Shown one piece after another: positions 8,753-15,011 of a stretch of 36,837 nucleotides of DNA (position 1 is its first letter; each line of letters begins with the position of its first letter). The notes beneath the pieces are model-generated. The model was given only the letters and a program-made list of their open reading frames with translations, did no database searches and was not told the origin of the DNA. The DNA is from Streptomyces armeniacus (GTDB lineage: Bacteria > Actinomycetota > Actinomycetes > Streptomycetales > Streptomycetaceae). The DNA lies in the NCBI RefSeq assembly GCF_003355155.1, contig NZ_CP031320.1:7995249-8032085 (forward strand), in the 5' to 3' direction. The position numbers and the translations under genes are program-made.

Positions 8753-9725
8753 GCGAGCCGTCTGAGCCGTCTGAGCCGCTCGAGACGCCGGGGCCTGCCG
8801 GGGCCGAGGAGCCTGCCGGGGCCGCAGGTGCGTCCGAGTCGCCTGAGTCTGCCGAGACTGCCGAGACTGCCGAGCCGCAGCCGCAGGAGCCGGTGGGCTG
8901 GCTGCCGCGTCCCGCGGACGCGATCTTCGGCGAGGGGGCGACCGCCGAGGAGGCGTACGCGCTCCTCACCGTCGACGTCCCGCCGGACCGCTGGATTCCG
9001 GCGCTGGCGGCGGCCCGCGACGAGTTGGGCTGCACGTACTTCGACTGGCTGAGCGCCGTCGACGAGCCCGGCACCGGCTTCCGCGTCTGCGCCCATCTCG
9101 CCGCACTGCCCGCGCTCCGGCCGGCCGGGGGCGGCGCTCCCGTACCGCTGCGACGGCTCGTGGTGCGTACGACCGTGCCGCACGAGGCGCCCGTACTGCC
9201 CACGGCGACCGGCGTGTACGCGGGCGCGGCCTGGCACGAGCGCGAGACGCACGAGATGTTCGGCGTGGACTTCACGGACCACCCGCATCTCGAACGGCTG
9301 CTGCTGCCCGACGAGTTCGAAGGGCACCCGCTGCGCAAGGACTTCGTACTGGCCGCGCGCGTGGCCAAGGCGTGGCCGGGCGCGAAGGAGCCCGGCGAGT
9401 CCGGGCACGGCGGCCCCAAGCGGCGCCAGATGCAGCCGCCGGGCGTACCGGATCCGAACGAGTGGGGCCCGTTGAAGGGGCAGCTGCCGCCCGCACCCGC
9501 GCGCCCGGCGCGCGGTCGCGCGGCCGCGGCGGGCGAACGGCCCGCGCGCCGCGCACGCACCGCTAGCGCCGGCTCGGCGAGCCAGCAGCAGGCGCCCGAA
9601 GCGGGCGCGGACGCAGACGCGCCTGCGCCGCCCCGGCGCGCGCGGCGCGCGGGGGAGGGCTCGGCGAGCCAGCGCGCCGCCGCCCCCGCCACCTCCGACG
9701 AGCAGCAGCCCGCGGCGCCGGCCCC
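8749..9725 (+). CDS. nuoC: NADH-quinone oxidoreductase subunit C (NuoC), 3' truncated
   Basis: NuoC is the 30-kDa peripheral-arm subunit of complex I. GTG 8749 overlaps the nuoB stop (GTGA). An acidic, Pro/Ser/Glu-rich N-terminal extension of ~45 residues precedes the domain. The family signature follows, with [12 protein letters not shown], then [40 protein letters not shown]. After about residue 225 comes a long Ala/Arg/Pro-rich low-complexity tail. From about 9726 the frame reads through degraded adapter into 9796, so the last ~18 residues of the open frame are artificial and the true C-terminus is unknown. Confidence 0.9.
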
Positions 9726-9763
9726 AGAAAACACCCACACAGCCACACACCAACTCCTCAGCT

Positions 9764-9796
9764 TCGACGGCGGCGTCAGATGTGTATAAGAAACCG
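9764..9796 (+). other. Nextera Read1 + mosaic-end adapter remnant (artificial join)
   Basis: Bases 9778-9796 match the mosaic end at 17 of 19 and 9764-9777 match the Read 1 extension at 12 of 14. The composition changes sharply here, from nuoC to lower-GC accessory genes. The ~35 bases before it have weak P5-like similarity. Confidence 0.95.
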
Positions 9797-9817
9797 CCAG
9801 GAGGCACACCCCCGCCC

Positions 9818-10573
9818 ATGACCACCAAGAACAGACACGACCCGACCGCACCCCGGCTGACAGACGCTCAACTGCAATGGCTGCTGTCTCCGATTCACCG
9901 CGCACGAGTAGGCACGGACGGCAAGGGCTTTGCCCACGTCGAAGCCTGGGACATCCGCCGCCACCTCATCCGCGCCTTCGGATTCGGCGGCTACAACACC
10001 GATCTGCTTGCCGCCACCCTCGTCACCGAACGGGAGACCCCCAGCGGCAACGGAGGCCGGTCACGATGGACCGTCGTCTACCGCTGCGCCGTGCGGCTCA
10101 CGGTCACCGTCGCAGGCACCGAGCTGGGCCACTGGCACGGCATCGCCACCGGAGACGCAACCAACCAGCCCAGCGCAGCCGACGCCCACGACCTGGCGCT
10201 GAAGACGGCCGACAGCCAGGCCCTGAAACGAGCCGCGATCAACCTCGGCGATCAGTTCGGGCTCAGCCTCTACAACGGCGGGTCGTTGGACCCCGTAGTT
10301 CTGCGTACCTTGGCTCACGCCACCGAGCGGGACCTACCGGCGGCCGACCCCCCGGTGCAGCCCGAACCGCAGTCCCCCCAGCAACAGCCCGCGTCGGACA
10401 AACCGAAGCAGGGCGAGCGTGAAACGGAATACGCGGCGATGATGAGCGCCGCCGCGAAGGCAGATTTCACGGACGAACTTCCCGAACAGTTCCGCACCTT
10501 CTTCGGGCACTCGATCGAAGAAGGAACGGCCGACGAATACCGGACGGCCCGAAAGTGCATGGAGGAAAACTGA
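9818..10573 (+). CDS. Rad52/Rad22-like single-strand annealing protein
   Basis: The protein has about 251 residues, with AGGAGG thirteen bases before ATG 9818. The N-terminal ~165 residues fit the Rad52/22 family found in actinophages and mobile elements: an early GKGFAHVEAWDIRRHLIRAFGFGGY segment, then a strand-rich core (VYRCAVRLTVTVAGTELGHWHGIATGDA). The helix SAADAHDLALKTADSQALKRAAINLGDQFGLSLYNGG closes the core and is the most typical part. The C-terminal ~85 residues are Pro/Gln-rich, then acidic. Such proteins anneal complementary single strands during phage or plasmid recombination. It leads a run of three same-strand genes of clearly lower GC than the surrounding fragments. Confidence 0.8.
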   Translation: MTTKNRHDPTAPRLTDAQLQWLLSPIHRARVGTDGKGFAHVEAWDIRRHLIRAFGFGGYNTDLLAATLVTERETPSGNGGRSRWTVVYRCAVRLTVTVAGTELGHWHGIATGDATNQPSAADAHDLALKTADSQALKRAAINLGDQFGLSLYNGGSLDPVVLRTLAHATERDLPAADPPVQPEPQSPQQQPASDKPKQGERETEYAAMMSAAAKADFTDELPEQFRTFFGHSIEEGTADEYRTARKCMEEN

Positions 10574-11097
10574 ATCTCCGCGAACTGGCCCTTCGGGAAG
10601 CCACGCTAACGCTCCGCCTCAACAGCACTAAGGACGAACTGAAGTCGGTTCGCGAAGCCACCCAACGAGCCCTGGAACAGACAAACAAGGAGAACGGAAC
10701 CCGGCAGATCTCCGTAACTCTCCGAGACGGAACACAAGTAGGCACAATCAGTCTCAACGAGGACACGCGGGAAGCCGCAGTAATCGACGAAGAAGCGCTA
10801 AAAGAGTGGATCTCCCGAAACTACCCCGGTGAAATCCAAAGGAAACTCGTCGCAGAAATCCGTCCCGCATTCCTGTCACGGCTGCTCGCAGACGTGACCA
10901 GAGCAGGCACAGTGCGCGTAGCCGACACTGAAACAGGAGAAATCCAAGAAATTCCAGGAGTGGAAATCCGCGTCGCCCGGCGTGGAACTCACGCCCTGCG
11001 ATTCAAGGACAACGACGCCAGAGAAGCCGTCCGCGCCTCCCAGCCCGCCGACAGGCCACCCTCACAGCCAAGGTCGCCCAACAACCAGCCGCACTGA
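10570..11097 (+). CDS. Hypothetical protein of mobile-element type
   Basis: No family was recognised. Two starts are possible. CTG 10570 has GGAGG four to five bases upstream and overlaps the previous stop as CTGA. GTG 10555 adds five residues. The product (about 175 residues) has a helical, charged N-terminus (NLRELALREATLTLRLNSTKDEL) typical of a coiled coil. Beta-rich parts (RQISVTLRDGTQVGTISL and GEIQEIPGVEIRVARRGTHAL) follow, and the tail is Pro/Ser-rich. Coupling to the Rad52-like gene suggests a shared task in DNA processing, by analogy with phage operons, but this is inference. Confidence 0.65.
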   Translation: MNLRELALREATLTLRLNSTKDELKSVREATQRALEQTNKENGTRQISVTLRDGTQVGTISLNEDTREAAVIDEEALKEWISRNYPGEIQRKLVAEIRPAFLSRLLADVTRAGTVRVADTETGEIQEIPGVEIRVARRGTHALRFKDNDAREAVRASQPADRPPSQPRSPNNQPH

Positions 11098-11190
11098 CTA
11101 GGCAGAACACGCCGGGGGTGTGCCACTCCCAGCACACCCCCCGCACACCCGAAGCACACCCCCCCCAGTACCGAAACCGAAGGAGAAGAC

Positions 11191-11694
11191 GTGCCACCCC
11201 TACCCAAAGACGAGGAAATTGCCGAGCTAATTCCGGATCTCGGCGTAATCGAGTCCATGTTCCGCCAAATGGAATGGGCAGAATCAGAAATTGCTAAAGC
11301 CCAGGAACGCCACGGCGAAAAGGACCAAGGCCCGATCTGGCGAACCTTCCCTCTGCTCGCGGCCCCGCAGGAACAAATGTCACGTGAAATCCTGTTCCGT
11401 TCCCACTGCCATGAACTCCTCGAACGAGTGGCAAAGGGAACCGACACACGCGCCGCCACAGACGCAGAAATTCTAGCCGTCCTCGTTGAAGCCAGCCTCA
11501 CCGCTCCCCTAACGTCTGCGGCGGCGTTCCTGTTCTTCCGGTTGGCAAACCGGTCGGTTCCTGAACTGATTCGGGCCATGGAACCCGCAATCGACCTCAC
11601 CGCGTACGAGACAGTTCACGGCCACCAAGCAGACGAGCACGAAGACTACGCCCGGCAGAAACTGCGGAAGGAAATGAGAACTCTTCCCAAGTAA
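11191..11694 (+). CDS. Hypothetical protein of mobile-element type (167 aa)
   Basis: The start is GTG 11191 with AAGGAG nine bases upstream. The product is mostly alpha-helical and acidic at the N-terminus (LPKDEEIAELIPDLGVIESMFRQMEWAESEIAKAQ). It has a hydrophobic stretch at about residues 96-115 (VLVEASLTAPLTSAAAFLFF) and a charged, Lys-rich end. No family was recognised. It follows the previous gene after a 93-bp gap that contains short CACACCCC repeats. Codon use includes many A/T-ending codons, unlike the core genes in the window. Confidence 0.6.
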   Translation: MPPLPKDEEIAELIPDLGVIESMFRQMEWAESEIAKAQERHGEKDQGPIWRTFPLLAAPQEQMSREILFRSHCHELLERVAKGTDTRAATDAEILAVLVEASLTAPLTSAAAFLFFRLANRSVPELIRAMEPAIDLTAYETVHGHQADEHEDYARQKLRKEMRTLPK

Positions 11695-11807
11695 CCGAAT
11701 CGCCTCGCACCGCACGCGGAAGAAGGTGATATAGAACCGTGGTCCCCGGAGAGAAGTGGAGCAGGAACAGCAACGGGGTGCCCCGCAGAATCACCAATCT
11801 CTACCCA

Positions 11808-11817
11808 TGATGCATCA
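11808..11817. promoter_or_regulatory. Palindrome TGATGCATCA, possible operator
   Basis: This perfect 10-bp palindrome lies within a 19-bp box that is repeated exactly at 14081-14099. A second half-like TGATGC follows at 11822. On the minus strand it is followed by GGGTAGAGA, whose TAGAGA could be a weak -10. Function is inferred from conservation only. Confidence 0.45.
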
Positions 11818-11844
11818 TCAGTGATGCTATCGCCTGCGCTGGCA

Positions 11845-11887
11845 ATCTTGTGTGCCCTTCCCCATGGAGAGGAAGGGCACACAAGAT
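11845..11887. terminator. Perfect 17-bp stem-loop, likely terminator
   Basis: The arms at 11845-11861 and 11871-11887 are exact inverted complements, with a nine-base loop at 11862-11870. It lies 150 bp after the gene ending at 11694. Streptomyces terminators often lack a U tract, as here (CCTTTG follows). It is absent from the second copy of the element. Confidence 0.6.
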
Positions 11888-12009
11888 CCTTTGCTGTCTC
11901 CATTTCTGCACACCCAACGAAGCCCCCAGCTTGTAGCTGGCAGTGGTTGCAGGTCAGGAACATTGGACTGCTGAGCCGCTGGCATACCGTCACGACTCTC
12001 CGGGCAGGG

Positions 12010-12145
12010 GCGGTGAATTGCGGAGCAATTCACCTGTAATTCGCGGAGCGAATTACAGGAAATCCCGAAGGGATTTCCATCCCGAATTGCGAAGCAATTC
12101 GGGTAACGTCGCGTAGCGACGTGCGTCGTTCCTGCGGAGCAGGAC
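12010..12145 (+). repeat. Array of six contiguous C(GNA)G hairpins, copy 1
   Basis: Six perfect hairpins follow one another with almost no spacing. Stems and loops: 12012-12034 (10 bp, loop GGA), 12033-12059 (12 bp, GGA), 12058-12078 (9 bp, GAA), 12081-12103 (10 bp, GAA), 12106-12122 (7 bp, GTA) and 12130-12144 (6 bp, GGA). Neighbouring hairpins 1-2 and 2-3 share two bases. Every loop is G-N-A closed by a C-G pair. Such triloops are known to be unusually stable in single-stranded DNA. The only difference from copy 2 is base 12031 (C here), which completes the stem of hairpin 1. Confidence 0.9.
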
Positions 12146-12154
12146 CCCTGTCCT

Positions 12155-12187
12155 CGGTCTGCGCCGTAGGAGGTGTGTAAGGGCAAC
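12155..12187 (+). other. Degraded Nextera adapter remnant (probable artificial join)
   Basis: Bases 12169-12187 keep 12 of 19 mosaic-end positions, including TGTGT-AAG-G. The bases before it (TCGGTC-TGC-CGT) resemble the Read 1 extension with an indel. Translation on the minus strand gives CPYTPP, like the LYTS tags at other joins. The helicase frame is cut here. Confidence 0.7.
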
Positions 12188-13835
12188 CGTCCCCGCCCCC
12201 CCGCTCCTCTTCGTCTCCCGCCTGGCCGTGGTCCCCGGGCGGTACTTCGCCACCCGGCTCCCCTCCGGCCGCCTGCCCCGCCCCGTCGGCATCGCCCGCG
12301 CGCCCTGCCGTCCCCGTGTCCGGCGTGCCGGGGTCGAGTTCGACCACCTTGGTGGGCTCGCCGGAACTGGTGGTGGTCGCCAGCATGAGGCGCTCGACGA
12401 TCCGTTCGTCATGTGCCTGCAACCCGAGAAGGATCTTCGTGAGAGGTGCGTACGCGTTCGAGGCCATCATCGCGTCGGGCCGTTCGCCGGGCGCGAGATA
12501 GACCGGGACGATGATCCGCGCCACCTTGCCCTCGCCCGGCTCTTGGCGCAGGGCGCGGCCGAGGATCTGGACGATCTGTACGGGGGAGGAGCGGGTGTCG
12601 GCGAAGACGACGCCGTCGACGCCGAACCGGCCGCGGATGTCGACGCCTTCGGCGAGAACTTGGCAGGAGGCGAGGATCTGGGCGTCGGCGATCCAGCCGT
12701 CCTCGGTGACGCCGTCCGCGAACCGCCCCAATACCTGGCGCCGGTAGGCGGCGGTGTGTTCGCCGCACAACCACTCCGCCCCGACCCGCGCCGGATACCG
12801 GGCGGCGTCGCCGGCGTGGAGTTCGGCGGCGGTGTCCGGCAGGCTGCGTGCCATGGCCATCGCGGCCAGCGTGGTGGAGTGGAAGCTCAGAAGGCTCCGG
12901 TCACCCGTCTCGTCCATATGCGTCAGCAACGCGGCCTGCAACGCGGCCAGGCGCCGGCCCTGCGCCTCCTCCACACTCTCGGGACTCTCGCCGGCGCCAA
13001 GAGCATCAGGGTCGGTGATCTCCAGGACGTCGATCTCCCACCGCGCCAGCAGCCCGCGCTCGACGGCCTCCATCAGCTCCAGCTCGTACGGGTAGGGCAC
13101 CGGCCCGTACAGCTCCTCGTTGTCCATGGAGGCCACAAGCCGGGGCTCCCCACCGCTCACCGGCGGGGCCTCCCACAGCCGAGGCGTGGCGGTCATGAAC
13201 AACCGGCGGGCCGCGGGAACCCGCTTCTGGTCCAGCACCGCCGCCCACGCCTTCCCCAGATCCCCCGACGTGCGGTGCGCCTCATCCAAGATCAACAAGT
13301 CAAAAGGGGGCATGACCGGGCCGCTTAAGCCGTGGCCGTGCAGAGCGCGCTCCAGCACCCCGCACCGCACCACCGAGCCGCCCTGGGGCCCTTCCTCGGC
13401 GTCCTCGCGGGCTTCCTGGGAGACGAGGGAGGCGTACGTCATCAGCACCGTCACCGGCCCCTCCTGGGCCGTCCAGCGGGCCAGTTGGGCGGGGTCGGTG
13501 GTGCAGCGGACGCCGAGCGCTTCCAGTAGCGGATCGTCCCCGAGGGAGCAGACTGCGATCATCGGTTCCCGGTGCCCTGCGTTCTGCCGCCAGTCCGCAA
13601 CCGTCTTGGTCAGCAGGTCCAGCGTCGGCACCATCACCCCGGTCAGCCCGTACGGCGCGAGCTCACGCGCGGCGGCCGCGCCCACATCCGTCTTCCCCGT
13701 CCCCGTCGCCATCACGATCGTGCACCGCGCGTCCCCGCCCGCCCCGCCGACGTCGGCCAAGTGCCGTACGGCCGCCGTGAACGCATCCTCTTGATGCGGC
13801 CTCAGCAAACGGGCCGTGCTGCTCCGCGCGCTCAC
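12188..13835 (-). CDS. Superfamily 2 DEAD/DEAH-type helicase, C-terminus truncated
   Basis: The start is GTG 13835, which overlaps the TGA of the small upstream gene and has GGAG eight bases before it. Helicase motifs are in order: the Q-like RPHQEDAF, Walker A MATGTGKTDV, motif Ia VPTLDLL, DEAH in LILDEAHRTSG, motif III FMTATPR, and motif VI QILGRALRQ near residue 390. About 549 residues are present; after a Gly/Asp/Ala-rich linker the frame runs into adapter. Proteins of this type with an extra helicase-associated C-terminus occur in Streptomyces mobile elements and near restriction genes. No methylase or nuclease domain is visible, so whether it restricts, repairs or translocates DNA cannot be told. 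Confidence 0.87.
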
Positions 13836-14056
13836 GCCAACTCCTTTCCGTAGCCGGGGAGTTCGTAGGCGTCGGCAAGCATTAGAATCTCCGCCAGCAT
13901 TTCCCCTCCCCGGTTCGGCTCCCAACGCCCCGTCATCCCGGAATAGTCTCGCTCGGGATTCAACACCCGGAGCAGATTCTCTGAACTCACAGTGGGATAC
14001 TCTTGCCGTTCGGCGGACACAAGAACAAAATCCCTCCAGCGAACCCATGGCGTCAT
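13832..14056 (-). CDS. Small hypothetical protein co-transcribed with the helicase (74 aa)
   Basis: The start is ATG 14056 and the TGA overlaps the helicase GTG by three bases, a classical coupling signal. The product begins TPWVRWRDFVLVSAERQEYP and ends in a helical acidic part (GGEMLAEILMLADAYELPG). No domain was recognised. The ribosome site before ATG 14056 is weak. The overlap makes a real gene likely. A regulatory or partner role for the helicase is inferred from position only. Confidence 0.6.
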   Translation of the reverse strand: MTPWVRWRDFVLVSAERQEYPTVSSENLLRVLNPERDYSGMTGRWEPNRGGEMLAEILMLADAYELPGYGKELA

Positions 14057-14088
14057 GGGTAGTATCTAGTTATCCCGAACTCTACCCA

Positions 14089-14098
14089 TGATGCATCA
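14089..14098. promoter_or_regulatory. Palindrome TGATGCATCA in the helicase promoter region
   Basis: The sequence and its flanks (19 bp in all) are identical to the box at 11801-11819. It sits between possible -35 (TTCAAC) and -10 (TAGAGT) elements of the minus-strand operon, which suits a repressor site. Confidence 0.5.
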
Positions 14099-14270
14099 CT
14101 CGTTGAAGAATACACGTTAACTCGTCAAGAGTGCCCGCTCGTGCCGCATCTGTCAAGTCGTCAGGAGAGACGAACAGGCGCCCCCAAGCCGCGCTCCAGC
14201 ACACTCCCTCCGCCCTCCATTTCGCAGCTGGCTATGTTTGCACGCCAACCACCATAGATCGTTAGCTCGC

Positions 14271-14283
14271 TGATGATTCATCA
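14271..14283. promoter_or_regulatory. Palindrome TGATGATTCATCA, possible second operator
   Basis: This perfect 13-base inverted repeat with a central T shares TGATG and CATCA half-sites with the box at 14089. It lies 18 bp left of the hairpin array. It might be a second site for the same regulator. Confidence 0.4.
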
Positions 14284-14300
14284 CGATCCCCCGATCAAGC

Positions 14301-14436
14301 GCGGTGAATTGCGGAGCAATTAACCTGTAATTCGCGGAGCGAATTACAGGAAATCCCGAAGGGATTTCCATCCCGAATTGCGAAGCAATTCGGGTAACGT
14401 CGCGTAGCGACGTGCGTCGTTCCTGCGGAGCAGGAC
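14301..14436 (+). repeat. Array of six contiguous C(GNA)G hairpins, copy 2
   Basis: This copy matches 12010-12145 at 135 of 136 bases. The single change (A at 14322) unpairs an outer position of the first hairpin and leaves the other five intact. Loops are again GGA, GGA, GAA, GAA, GTA and GGA, each closed by C-G. The sequence after 14436 is unrelated to that after copy 1. Confidence 0.9.
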
Positions 14437-15011
14437 GGTTCGGGCCGTCGTACGGGGGCGGGGGCTCGTACGGCACCCGTGCGCGTACGGAGGTGTTCAC
14501 CGTCGGCACCCGGCTGACCCGCGTCACCCGCGAACTGACCCACCGCGACCCGGACACGGCGCTGCGCGCCGTCGGCGCCGCCGTACCGGACTGGAGCGGC
14601 GGCACCCGGCTCGGCGAGACCCTGCGCGCCTTCCTCGACCGCTGGGGGCAGCGCGGCACGGCACGCGGCGCGGTCGTCGTCGTCCTCTCGGACGGCTGGG
14701 AACGCGGCGACCCGGCGCTGCTCGGCGCGCAGATGCGGCGGCTGCGCCGCCTCGCGCACCGCGTGGTGTGGGCCAACCCGCGCAAGCACAGGCCCGGTTA
14801 CGCGCCGCTGGCGGGCGGCATGGCGGCGGCGCTGCCGAGCGTCGACGCGTTCGTCGAGGGCCACAGCCTGGCCGCGCTGGAACACCTGGCGGGTGTGGTG
14901 CGGGGCGCGGGCGCGGTGCCTGGCGCGGGCGCGGTGCCTGGCGCGGGCGCGGTGCCTGGCGCGGGCGTGGCAGGGTGCGCGGGTGCGGTGAAGGGAGCGG
15001 GCGATGCGTGA
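14437..15011 (+). CDS. VWA-domain (CoxE-like) protein, N-terminus missing
   Basis: Only the C-terminal part is present. Recognisable sequence begins at about 14473 with RTEVFTVGTRLTRVTREL, then VVVLSDGWERGDPALL and [18 protein letters not shown]. These belong to the CoxE-type von Willebrand A family, which works with AAA ATPases in molybdenum-hydroxylase or CO-dehydrogenase maturation. The upstream metal-ion (DxSxS) motif is lost to the join. The tail contains three perfect 18-bp repeats (14913-14966) coding AVPGAG. Its stop overlaps the start of xdhC. Bases 14437-14472 are a G-rich junction of unclear origin. Confidence 0.8.
14913..14966 (+). repeat. Three perfect 18-bp tandem repeats inside the VWA gene
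   Basis: The unit GCGGTGCCTGGCGCGGGC occurs three times in frame and encodes AVPGAG three times in a row, near the C-terminus. It extends a flexible tail and could vary in copy number by slippage. Confidence 0.85.

Larger units (their letters stand above)
11801..12145 (+). repeat. Copy 1 of an intergenic element: shared box, diverged middle, hairpin array
   Basis: This ~345-bp stretch without a convincing gene is related to 14082-14436. A 19-bp box (11801 start is within it) containing TGATGCATCA is shared. The middle is diverged but alignable at AGCTGG (11936) and near TCACGA (about 11991), and the right 136 bp are almost identical. Distances from AGCTGG to the array agree within one base in the two copies (74 and 75). 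Copy 1 alone has a 17-bp hairpin at 11845-11887. Confidence 0.75.
14057..14300. other. Upstream region of the helicase operon
   Basis: No gene is seen in this 244-bp stretch. It carries the shared TGATGCATCA box (14089-14098) and a second palindrome at 14271-14283. On the minus strand, TTCAAC and TAGAGT flank a 17-bp spacer that contains the TGATGCATCA palindrome, about 30 bp before ATG 14056. This is a plausible repressed promoter, by inference. Confidence 0.45.
14082..14436 (+). repeat. Copy 2 of the intergenic element (box, diverged middle, hairpin array)
   Basis: This copy is related to 11801-12145. The 19-bp box around 14089 and the terminal array are conserved, while the middle is diverged but alignable at AGCTGG (14226) and TCACGA (about 14280). 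Here the box lies upstream of the helicase operon. In copy 1 it lies downstream of an unrelated gene. Confidence 0.75.

Noticed and set aside
12010..12145. Reading the array as the end of a protein (NCFAIRDGNPFGISCNS in the minus frame)
   Set aside because: The residues come from inverted repeats, both copies extend unrelated frames, and the hairpin structure explains the sequence better.
12010..12145. Array as a true Streptomyces telomere
   Set aside because: It lies internally in two copies, the assembly is chimeric, and no terminal-protein gene or telomere consensus was seen. The similarity is in loop type only.
12010..12145. CRISPR array or simple tandem repeat
   Set aside because: The hairpins have different stem sequences and no spacers, so neither pattern fits.
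11827..12186. Minus-strand frame of 119 codons between the unknown gene and the helicase
   Set aside because: It spans the 17-bp hairpin, the array and the adapter remnant, so it is not a real gene.
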